Origin: Flavobacteriaceae bacterium
GTDB lineage: Bacteria > Bacteroidota > Bacteroidia > Flavobacteriales > Weeksellaceae
DNA length: 64,000 nucleotides
Assembly: GCA_012522185.1 (NCBI GenBank)
Contig: JAAYKY010000057.1
Location: 1-64,000 of the forward strand
Reading direction: 5' to 3'
The translations under genes and the position numbers were made by a program. This document shows, in pieces, positions 54,700-61,555 of the stretch; within the stretch, counting starts at the first letter, position 1, and the number at the start of each line of letters is the position of its first letter. Under the pieces are notes generated by a model. That model worked only from the letters and a program-made list of their open reading frames with translations. It was not told where the DNA came from and did not search any database.

Positions 54700-55134
54700 T
54701 TAAACTGTTTTTCTTCGTTTTTTAATCATTCGATCCAAGGAGTATTTTCCAGGACCAATCAGCATCAATGCCAGGAACATAAAGAAGTAAAGCAATCCCA
54801 TCTCCTTCTGTCGGAATGGATCATCGCCGTGGGCTACAAATACCGCATAAAGCATCGTAATCATCAAAGGAATCAATGCATAACGGGTCATCAAGCCCAA
54901 AATCACGAGCAATGAACAAATGATTTCCGCAAAAATAACCAAGGCCAAAGTAGCAACAGCGCCAATTCCAAATGGATTGATGAATTCAATCGGTTCGTCT
55001 GAAAAGAATTTAGTAAACTTACCGGCGCCATGTCCGTAAATCATAAAACTTCCTGCTGCCACACGAAGTATCAAACTCGCTAAATCAAGGTTTGATACAG
55101 TTGTGCCCGAAGAATACAAACGCATTAGTTTCAT
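54700..55134 (-). CDS. DoxX-family membrane protein
   Basis: A 144-residue protein with four membrane segments. LILRVAAGSFMIYGHGAGKFTKFF and ATLALVIFAEIICSLLVILGLMTRYA are typical DoxX openings (quoted in part). In actinobacteria DoxX helps detoxify via thiol pathways, but in Bacteroidota its role is unknown. It stands apart from the operon that ends with the alpha/beta hydrolase, 83 bp away. Confidence 0.88.
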   Translation of the reverse strand: MKLMRLYSSGTTVSNLDLASLILRVAAGSFMIYGHGAGKFTKFFSDEPIEFINPFGIGAVATLALVIFAEIICSLLVILGLMTRYALIPLMITMLYAVFVAHGDDPFRQKEMGLLYFFMFLALMLIGPGKYSLDRMIKKRRKTV

Positions 55135-55216
55135 AAGAATTCAGATATTTGATAAAGTAAAGTTAATAATTAGTATGAAAAGAAATCGTTAACATTTTTA
55201 GCATTGAAATCGTTTT

Positions 55217-56005
55217 TTAATCTAAGAATCCCACTACGAAATCAAAGAAGGCTTTCGGGTTTTCAGCGTGTACCCAATGTCCGGCGTTCGGTATGGTTTT
55301 TACTTCCGAATTGGGGAAATGTGTCTTAATCAACTCAAAATCAGAATCCTGAATGTAATCCGATTTTTCGCCACGTAAAAACAAAGTCGGTTTGTCAAAG
55401 ATTCCATCGGTGAGATTTCCGCCCACCATATCGTTGTAAGAATCCGTAAGGGTTTTCAGATTGAATCGAAAATCGTATCGCTCATCATCTGTTCGATATA
55501 CATTTTTCAATAAAAATTGCCGGGTTCCTATTTCGGGAATGTATTGCTTCAGAACTTCTTCTACGTCTGAACGCTTTTCCACTTGTTCAAAATCTACGGC
55601 ATTCAAGGCTTTTATAATTCCCTGATGATGTGGCGGATAAGCCTTTGGCGCCATGTCTGCCACAATGAGTTTTTCAGTTTTTTCCGGATGTTTGTAAGCA
55701 AATTCTATCACGGAGCGACCGCCCAGCGAATGCCCGAGCAAATAACAAGCTTCAATCTGATGATGATTCAAATAATTCAAAATATCATCCGACATCGCAT
55801 CAAAACTCATATCGTCCGAATGAAAACTTCTTCCGTGGTTACGCAAATCAATGGCGTGAATAGTATAATGTTCAGCAAATTGTTTAGCGAGCGTCGCGAA
55901 ATTATCGGACTGACCAAACAAGCCATGAAAAATCAAAAGATGTTTGTTTTTTTTGCTAGCCTGTCCGCCGTGTTGGACTATTTTACTATGGAGGATTTCT
56001 TTCAT
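55217..56005 (-). CDS. Alpha/beta hydrolase (YbfF-like esterase)
   Basis: A 262-residue soluble enzyme. HGLFGQSDNF is the oxyanion region, LGHSLGGRSVIE carries the nucleophile serine, and NAGHWVHAENP carries the histidine; an acid residue lies between (about D212). The type is the YbfF group of thioesterase/esterases. Substrate cannot be told. It is the last gene of the MscS-pdxJ-lipoprotein-hydrolase operon, six bases after the lipoprotein gene. Confidence 0.9.
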   Translation of the reverse strand: MKEILHSKIVQHGGQASKKNKHLLIFHGLFGQSDNFATLAKQFAEHYTIHAIDLRNHGRSFHSDDMSFDAMSDDILNYLNHHQIEACYLLGHSLGGRSVIEFAYKHPEKTEKLIVADMAPKAYPPHHQGIIKALNAVDFEQVEKRSDVEEVLKQYIPEIGTRQFLLKNVYRTDDERYDFRFNLKTLTDSYNDMVGGNLTDGIFDKPTLFLRGEKSDYIQDSDFELIKTHFPNSEVKTIPNAGHWVHAENPKAFFDFVVGFLD

Positions 56006-56011
56006 TTGAAT

Positions 56012-56611
56012 TTAATTTAGGGTAATTCCTTCTATAACACTTTTATGGATGGGGTATTTGCTTAAATTAGGATTCGAACTTAGGATATGCAGAGAATCTT
56101 TTTCAAACTCATCTGTCCGGCTAAATATAACTGCCTTATAAAATTTTCTTTTCTTCTTTTTGTGTCTCTGTGAAACAACCTTTTCCGGAGAAAAATTACC
56201 GATATACGTAATTTCCTTTTCATTAATTGTACCTACCGGAATAGTTAAATTTTGGTAAGTCAAACCCCTTCCTTTTTCAAGATAAGAGGAATAAGCATAG
56301 AAAATATATTCGCCCGGATCAAGCGTCATATTTACGATATAGCGACTTTCATCCGCATTTTCATAAAGCAATTTATCTTTCGTGTTTATGTTACCGTTTA
56401 ATTCTAACGTTTTCACTTTTCCGTTTGTAATGTTTTTTAAATAGAAATAGCTGAATCCATTCTGAATGCCATCTTTCTTTTTAGTAAAAGTATAAACCAG
56501 AATTCCCCGATTTGTTCCTTCGAATTCCTCAAATTGTTTGGCAGTGTTGACACTTTTGTAGCTACAACTTGCAAGAATAATCAGGAATATACAAATAAAT
56601 AATTTTCGCAT
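56012..56611 (-). CDS. Hypothetical lipoprotein
   Basis: A 199-residue protein with a lipoprotein signal: FLIILASCSYKSVN, with the cysteine at about residue 16. The residues after the cysteine are not acidic, so periplasmic rather than surface location is inferred. The rest is predicted beta-rich with no recognised domain; GFSYFYLKNIT and LDPGEYIFYAYSSYL suggest an Ig-like or DUF2846-like fold, a weak guess. I chose ATG at 56611 to give the signal. It starts one base after the pdxJ stop. Confidence 0.75.
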   Translation of the reverse strand: MRKLFICIFLIILASCSYKSVNTAKQFEEFEGTNRGILVYTFTKKKDGIQNGFSYFYLKNITNGKVKTLELNGNINTKDKLLYENADESRYIVNMTLDPGEYIFYAYSSYLEKGRGLTYQNLTIPVGTINEKEITYIGNFSPEKVVSQRHKKKKRKFYKAVIFSRTDEFEKDSLHILSSNPNLSKYPIHKSVIEGITLN

Positions 56612-56612
56612 T

Positions 56613-57350
56613 TTAGAGATTGTGTTTTTGATTCGCCAACTCAATTCGTTTCAAATACGCCTGAATTGTATTTTCCAATCCCAGATAAATCGCTTCTGAA
56701 ATCAAAGCATGGCCAATGGAAACTTCCGCAATTTCAGGAATTACTTCGATGAAATACTGCAAATTATCCAAACTCAGATCGTGTCCGGCATTGAGCACCA
56801 AACCATTTTTGAGCGCCTCGTCCGCTGTTTCGCGATAAGGTTTTACGCCGTTTAAATTCCCTTTGGCGTATTCCACCGCAAAACTTTCGGTGTAAAGTTC
56901 AATGCGGTCTGCTCCAGTTTGGGCGGCCGCTTCTACCAAAGACGGATTTGGATCAAGAAAAATCGAAGTTCGGATCCCATTTCTTTTGAATTCGGAAATG
57001 ATTTCCGTCAAATAAGCCTGGTGTTTCACCGTGTCCCAACCGGCATTGGACGTAATCGCATCTTCGGCATCGGGAACCAGTGTTACCTGTTCGGGTTTAA
57101 CCTTCAAAACCAAATCCATAAAACTCTGAATCGGATTTCCTTCGATATTGAATTCAGTAGTTACCACGGGTTTCAAATCATAAACATCTTGATAGCGAAT
57201 GTGTCTTTCGTCCGGGCGCGGATGGACGGTGATGCCTTGCGCTCCAAATTCTTGTGCCTTAACGGCCGCTTCTACTACCTTGGGTGTATTTCCTCCGCGA
57301 GAATTACGTAGAGTGGCAATTTTATTGATGTTTACACTAAGTTTTGTCAT
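56613..57350 (-). CDS. pdxJ: Pyridoxine 5'-phosphate synthase
   Basis: Condenses deoxyxylulose-5-phosphate with 3-amino-2-oxopropyl phosphate in the vitamin B6 pathway. The 245-residue TIM barrel opens KLSVNINKIATLRNSRGG, with HPRPDERHIRYQDVYDL (catalytic residues), TLVPDAE, GIRTSIFLDPNP, ELYTESFA and LNAGHDLSLDNL in order. The start overlaps the MscS gene by 14 bp. The next gene starts one base later, so the operon is tight. Confidence 0.97.
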   Translation of the reverse strand: MTKLSVNINKIATLRNSRGGNTPKVVEAAVKAQEFGAQGITVHPRPDERHIRYQDVYDLKPVVTTEFNIEGNPIQSFMDLVLKVKPEQVTLVPDAEDAITSNAGWDTVKHQAYLTEIISEFKRNGIRTSIFLDPNPSLVEAAAQTGADRIELYTESFAVEYAKGNLNGVKPYRETADEALKNGLVLNAGHDLSLDNLQYFIEVIPEIAEVSIGHALISEAIYLGLENTIQAYLKRIELANQKHNL

Positions 57351-58563
57351 TTCTTTGATGAATTAAAAAAGGTTGAGAAATTTCCAGATCAAACTCTTTG
57401 CTGGCGCTGATCAAATGGTCAAATATATCGGATTGCGTTCTTTCATATGTCAAAAAATCGGAAGTCGTCGTGAAGCAATAAATCTCCAGCGGCATTCCTT
57501 CCAGTGTTTGTTCTTTTTGTCGAACCACGAGTTTGTCTGTTTTTGATACATCGGCACGGCTCATCAGATAATTTTCGGCATAAATTCTAAAAACGCCTAT
57601 GTTGGTGAGTTGTCGTCCGTTGATGATAAAGTCTTTATTGACTACGGATTGATTGCTTTCTTTTAGCTCATCTTCTTTGATCTGAATGTAGGAGCTGATC
57701 AAATCAATTTTTTTGAATCGTTTCAAAAGTTCCTCGTCACAGAATTTAAAGGAATTGGCGTTGAAAACAATCGATCTCTTGATTCTTCGCGTATCCGAAT
57801 CCACCATTGTGGTATAATTGGTCACTTCCGAAGCAATCAAATCATAAGTCGGAACGGTGGAAATGGTTTTGTTGAAATTCTCAATTTTGGTAATGGCTAG
57901 ATTGATTTCTTTCACAACCCCTTCAATCTGATATTTTGATACCGAAATCCAATCGCCTACTTTGATGGTTTTTGAGGTGGATATCTGAAGTCCCGATACA
58001 AAACCAAGAATCGAATCCCTGAAAATTAAAAGAACCACTGCCGTCAAGGCTCCCAAAACTGCAAGAATTTGTTTAGGCTCTGTATCGATGAGCGTGGCAA
58101 CAAAATAAATAATCCCAAAGAAAGAAGCAAAGATTTTGATCATTTGCCCAAAGGTTCGTACACCTACTGTGGTGTGATTTTCACGCTCGTCGTTGATGTC
58201 GATGATGGCATCGATCACCCGGTAAATGAGTCTTAAAATCAACAAGATGTAAAGTAGGTCGATGAACTTCTCCATGAATTTATCAATTCCGTGGTAACGT
58301 TGGAAAACGTAGGGATTGATGTCTTCGAGTAAATTGATGGTCACAAAATGAATGAGCGTACGAAATACTTTGTGTCGATAAAATTTTTTGACCCAATTGA
58401 TATTTAGTTTTTTGGCGATAAGCCCAAACATTCCGCCAAATAGTTTCTGTAAAATAAAATCCAGTAAAAGAAGCGCTCCAATCCAAGTGAAGACTTCGAT
58501 AAACGGAAGAAATGCTTTGTTCACCGTGTCACCGAACCATTCCTTGATCTGATTTCTGACCAT
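57337..58563 (-). CDS. Mechanosensitive channel of the MscS family (YbdG-like)
   Basis: An inner-membrane channel of about 408 residues. Several helices precede the pore helix, and the MscS core has ALTAVVLLIFRDSILGFVSGLQIS and IKVGDWISVSKYQIEGVVKEI, with NFNKTISTVPTYDLIASEVTNYT, quoted in part. The long N-terminal region before the pore and a C-terminal cytosolic part match YbdG. I chose ATG at 58563 because a minus-strand promoter (58639-58646) covers the longer frame's TTG start; GTG at 58620 is the alternative. It is the first gene of the four-gene operon. Confidence 0.88.
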   Translation of the reverse strand: MVRNQIKEWFGDTVNKAFLPFIEVFTWIGALLLLDFILQKLFGGMFGLIAKKLNINWVKKFYRHKVFRTLIHFVTINLLEDINPYVFQRYHGIDKFMEKFIDLLYILLILRLIYRVIDAIIDINDERENHTTVGVRTFGQMIKIFASFFGIIYFVATLIDTEPKQILAVLGALTAVVLLIFRDSILGFVSGLQISTSKTIKVGDWISVSKYQIEGVVKEINLAITKIENFNKTISTVPTYDLIASEVTNYTTMVDSDTRRIKRSIVFNANSFKFCDEELLKRFKKIDLISSYIQIKEDELKESNQSVVNKDFIINGRQLTNIGVFRIYAENYLMSRADVSKTDKLVVRQKEQTLEGMPLEIYCFTTTSDFLTYERTQSDIFDHLISASKEFDLEISQPFLIHQRNDKT

Positions 58564-58638
58564 TTTGGCCAGGTCTGAAATGTATTTGTTCGAGTATAAT
58601 TTATTAGGAGTATCAAACACAGTTGTCCGTTTTTTTTG

Positions 58639-58646
58639 CAAAGTTA
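58639..58646 (-). promoter_or_regulatory. -7 element of the MscS operon
   Basis: CAAAGTTA on the plus strand reads TAACTTTG on the minus strand and matches TAnnTTTG. It puts the transcription start near 58632, so the upstream TTG start of the longer reading frame is excluded. Confidence 0.6.
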
Positions 58647-58701
58647 ATCCAACTTAACTTCTTGGCGAATATTCCAAGCGAAAAGATTGTACTTTTACAA
58701 G

Positions 58702-59199
58702 ATGGAAGATTTGATTTTCAAATTGCTATTTGCTGTTCTGATGTTAATCGGAGCTGCGGGTGCGGTTTTACCAGTCTTGCCCGGCGCGCCTTTGGCGTTT
58801 GCCTCTCTTTTGCTAGCCAAAATTCTTAATTTTTCTGAACTAAGTTGGTGGCTCATCGCTTTGTTTGGGGTGCTTACACTTGTGGGTGGGCTTTTGGATT
58901 ATCTACTTCCGATTGCGACGACTAAAAAGTTGGGAGGAAGCAAATATGGGATATGGGGATTAGTGATTGGTTTGATCGTTGGAATTCTATTTTCTCCTTT
59001 TGGTTTGATCAGTATTATTCTTGCTCCTTTTTTAGGCGCACTGATTGGGGAATTGATTTACGACCGGAAAAACCATAAAAGAGCTATGAAGGCAGCCTCG
59101 GGTTCGGTGATTGGCTATTTTCTGACAAGCGGATACGGATTTCTGCTTTCCATGAGTATGTTGGCTGTGTTTCTGTTTTACGACATCATCCGTGGGTAA
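58702..59199 (+). CDS. DUF456 family membrane protein
   Basis: A 165-residue protein with about five hydrophobic segments and small-residue-rich helices (AAGAVLPVLPGAPLAFASLLLAK). The GxxGxxxP patterns and KKLGGSKYGIWGLVIG match DUF456, a family of unknown function possibly related to glycine-zipper transporters. I chose ATG at 58702. It is divergent from the MscS operon and convergent with ogt; its stop is four bases from the ogt stop. Confidence 0.85.
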   Translation: MEDLIFKLLFAVLMLIGAAGAVLPVLPGAPLAFASLLLAKILNFSELSWWLIALFGVLTLVGGLLDYLLPIATTKKLGGSKYGIWGLVIGLIVGILFSPFGLISIILAPFLGALIGELIYDRKNHKRAMKAASGSVIGYFLTSGYGFLLSMSMLAVFLFYDIIRG

Positions 59200-59203
59200 G
59201 GAT

Positions 59204-59680
59204 TTAGAATAATTCCAGGGATTTGATTCCCTTTTCAAGTTCAAGAAGAAATTTTTTTCGATGAATTCCACCAGCATAACCTGTAAGGCTTCCATCTTTT
59301 CCGATGACTCGATGACAGGGAATGAGTAGGCAAATTGGATTTTTTCCATTGGCGGAAGCCGCCGCGCGAATCCTTTTTACATCGCCCAGATTTTTTGCTA
59401 ATTCATGATAAGAAATGGTTTTCCCGCATGGGATTTTTAGAAGTTCATTCCATACTTTTTGTTGGAAGTCGGTTCCGGAAGGATTTAAATTTACATCAAA
59501 TTTCCATTCGCCCTTTTTGAAGTAATCCTCTAATTGGGAAATTAATTTCAGAGCGATTTCAGGCTGGTAATCGGATTCAGAAGGTTCTTGGTTGGAGAAG
59601 AGTACCGAGTGGATTTCCTGATGGTTTCCTTTGATTTCCAACCATCCGATTTCTGTAAGATATTTTGAAGTAAAATTCAT
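59204..59680 (-). CDS. ogt: Methylated-DNA-protein-cysteine methyltransferase
   Basis: Repairs O6-methylguanine by moving the methyl group to its own cysteine. The 158 residues show an N-terminal domain (1-65) and a C-terminal winged domain with FQQKVWNELLKIPCGKTISYHELA and the active site NPICLLIPCHRVIGKDG, with C122 as acceptor, then GYAGG. The arginine finger R103 in VKRIRAAASANG flips the base. It is a stand-alone repair protein; no Ada regulator domain is present. Confidence 0.95.
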   Translation of the reverse strand: MNFTSKYLTEIGWLEIKGNHQEIHSVLFSNQEPSESDYQPEIALKLISQLEDYFKKGEWKFDVNLNPSGTDFQQKVWNELLKIPCGKTISYHELAKNLGDVKRIRAAASANGKNPICLLIPCHRVIGKDGSLTGYAGGIHRKKFLLELEKGIKSLELF

Positions 59681-59698
59681 TAATTCAAATAATTGTCA

Positions 59699-59706
59699 TA
59701 TATTTG
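59699..59706 (+). promoter_or_regulatory. -7 element of the rimP-nusA-infB promoter
   Basis: TATATTTG matches TAnnTTTG, 60 bp before the rimP start, giving a leader of about 50 bases that contains the mini-ORF and terminator. No TTG is seen at the expected -33 distance. Confidence 0.6.
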
Positions 59707-59716
59707 CACCGAATTT

Positions 59717-59722
59717 AAGGAG
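59717..59722 (+). promoter_or_regulatory. Strong Shine-Dalgarno sequence of the leader ORF
   Basis: AAGGAG lies seven bases before the leader ATG, an ideal match to the anti-Shine-Dalgarno CCUCCUU. Such a sequence is unusual in this window. Confidence 0.7.
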
Positions 59723-59729
59723 AAAAACC

Positions 59730-59747
59730 ATGAAAGAGAGCCGTTAG
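59730..59747 (+). CDS. Five-codon leader ORF (MKESR)
   Basis: ATG AAA GAG AGC CGT TAG encodes Met-Lys-Glu-Ser-Arg. It has an ideal Shine-Dalgarno sequence. Its codons form the left arm of the terminator hairpin, so a ribosome on it would prevent the hairpin. This is the arrangement of an attenuation leader. Whether it is translated is inference. Confidence 0.5.
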   Translation: MKESR

Positions 59748-59758
59748 CTCTCTTTTTT
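59733..59758 (+). terminator. Leader terminator upstream of rimP (possible attenuator)
   Basis: AAAGAGAGC and GCTCTCTTT form a perfect 9-bp stem around CGTTA, followed by a T-run and then, seven bases on, the rimP ATG. It would stop transcription just before the operon unless prevented. Confidence 0.8.
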
Positions 59759-59765
59759 ATTCCGT

Positions 59766-60233
59766 ATGAATCAAGAATTAGTAAAACAATTAATTGAAGA
59801 AGCGATTTCGGAGAACCCGACGCTTTTTTTGGTGGATTGGAAAATCTCACCTGATTATTCCATTGAAATTTTGGTCGATGGCGATGAGGGAGTTTCGATT
59901 GATGAAATCGTGCGTATCAGTCGTCATGTGGAGCATAATTTGGACAGGGAAGAAGCCGACTTTTCATTAAATGTATCTTCTGCCGGAGTAGGAAATCCTT
60001 TGTTGCTTCCGCGTCAATTCAGAAAAAACATCGGTAGAACGCTGAAGGTGACCAAAACGGACGGAAGTAAAGAATTTGAAGGAGAATTGATTTTAGCCGA
60101 TGAGGAATCCATCGTTTTGAAATGGAGCGTACGCGAACCTAAACCTGTGGGCAAAGGCAAGCATACCGTTGAGAAAGAAGAAAAGATTAGATATACAGAT
60201 ATTAAAAAAGCAATAGTAAAAATTACTTTTTAA
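59766..60233 (+). CDS. rimP: Ribosome maturation factor RimP
   Basis: Assists 30S subunit assembly. The 155 residues include an N-terminal domain with LFLVDWKISPDYSIEILVDGDEGVSIDEIVRISRHVE (quoted in part; conserved DG and CxxxSR-like part) and a C-terminal SH3-like domain. NVSSAGVGNPLLLPRQFRKNIGRTLKV matches the family joint. It opens the rimP-nusA-infB operon, with nusA 11 bp later. The leader carries a possible attenuator. Confidence 0.95.
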   Translation: MNQELVKQLIEEAISENPTLFLVDWKISPDYSIEILVDGDEGVSIDEIVRISRHVEHNLDREEADFSLNVSSAGVGNPLLLPRQFRKNIGRTLKVTKTDGSKEFEGELILADEESIVLKWSVREPKPVGKGKHTVEKEEKIRYTDIKKAIVKITF

Positions 60234-60244
60234 AACTTAGCAAA

Positions 60245-61480
60245 ATGGACAATATTGCACTCATAGAATCCTTTGGTGATTTTAAGGATGAAAAAAACAT
60301 AGACCGAATCACATTGATGGCGATTTTGGAAGAATCCCTTCAAAGTGTATTGAGGAAAAAATACGGATCCGATGATAACTTTGACGTAATTGTAAACCCG
60401 GACAAAGGAGACCTTGAGATTTGGCACAATCGAATTGTAGTAGAAGATGGAATGGTCGAGGACGATAGTGCAGAGATTGAATTGTCTGCGGCGCGTAAAA
60501 TCGAGCCTGACTTTGAAGTGGGAGAAGAGGTTTCTGAGCCTGTGATGCTGAAAGATTTGGGGAGAAGAGCTATTTTGGCGCTTCGTCAAAACCTTGTAGC
60601 CAAAGTAATGGAGCATGACAATGCCAATCTTTATGAGAGATTCAAGGATTTGGAAGGGGAAATTGTTTCAGGAGAAGTTCACCACATTCGTCAGAAACAC
60701 ATCATCGTGATGGACGACGAACAAAATGAAATGATTTTACCAAGAGAAAATCAAATTCCTTCTGATTTTTTCAGAAAAGGAGAATCGGTACGAGCAGTTG
60801 TGGAAGAGGTGAGATTAAAAGGGATCAAACCTCAGATTATTTTATCGAGAACTTCGCCTAAATTTTTGGAGAAATTGTTTGAACAAGAAATCCCTGAAAT
60901 CTTTGATGGGATTATTACCATTAAAGGTGTTGTAAGAATTCCCGGTGAGAAAGCCAAAGTGGCAGTTGAGTCTTATGACGACCGAATTGACCCAGTAGGA
61001 GCTTGTGTTGGAATGAAAGGTTCAAGGATCCACACCATCGTGCGCGAACTGAAAAATGAAAACATTGACGTGATTAATTATACCAATAACTTACAATTGT
61101 ATGTTGCAAGGACACTGAGTCCAGCGCGAATCTCCCGAACGGAAATTGACGAGGAAGAAAACAAAGTTACCGTATATGTAAAGCCTGAAGAAGTTTCCAA
61201 AGCCATCGGTAAGAGTGGACACAACGTAAGGCTTGCTGGAAAATTACTCGGAATGGAAATTGATGTGTTCAGAGATATTCCGCAGGATGAAGACGTAGAA
61301 TTAGCAGAATTCAGCGACGAAATTGATACTTGGGTCATCGAAGCATTCCAGAAAATCGGACTCGATACCGCAAGAAGTATATTGGAGCAAGACATAAATG
61401 ACCTGATATCAAGAACAGATTTAGAAGAAGAAACCATTCACGATGTGATTCGGATTCTACGTGAAGAACTTGAAGACTGA
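60245..61480 (+). CDS. nusA: Transcription termination/antitermination factor NusA
   Basis: Binds RNA polymerase and RNA to control pausing and termination. The 411 residues comprise the N-terminal RNAP-binding domain (1-125), the S1 domain (about 135-200, EGEIVSGEVHHIRQKHIIV), two KH domains with GACVGMKGSRIHTIVRELKNE and KAIGKSGHNVRLAGKLLGMEI, and a C-terminal acidic part. There is no duplicated AR repeat as in E. coli. In other bacteria NusA represses its own operon. The preceding leader terminator could be the point of that control. Confidence 0.97.
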   Translation: MDNIALIESFGDFKDEKNIDRITLMAILEESLQSVLRKKYGSDDNFDVIVNPDKGDLEIWHNRIVVEDGMVEDDSAEIELSAARKIEPDFEVGEEVSEPVMLKDLGRRAILALRQNLVAKVMEHDNANLYERFKDLEGEIVSGEVHHIRQKHIIVMDDEQNEMILPRENQIPSDFFRKGESVRAVVEEVRLKGIKPQIILSRTSPKFLEKLFEQEIPEIFDGIITIKGVVRIPGEKAKVAVESYDDRIDPVGACVGMKGSRIHTIVRELKNENIDVINYTNNLQLYVARTLSPARISRTEIDEEENKVTVYVKPEEVSKAIGKSGHNVRLAGKLLGMEIDVFRDIPQDEDVELAEFSDEIDTWVIEAFQKIGLDTARSILEQDINDLISRTDLEEETIHDVIRILREELED

Positions 61481-61502
61481 TTCAGTCAAAATAAAATAAA
61501 AC

Positions 61503-61529
61503 GTACTAAATTTAGAATTAGTACATTTG
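61503..61529 (+). promoter_or_regulatory. Palindrome overlapping an internal infB promoter
   Basis: GTACTAA (61503-61509) and TTAGTAC (61518-61524) form a perfect inverted repeat. TACATTTG at 61522-61529 matches the -7 consensus TAnnTTTG, so the right arm overlaps it. It lies 27 bp upstream of the infB start and could be an operator or an RNA hairpin. Confidence 0.5.
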
Positions 61530-61555
61530 CAAACTGAAAAAATTCAAATCAATAT

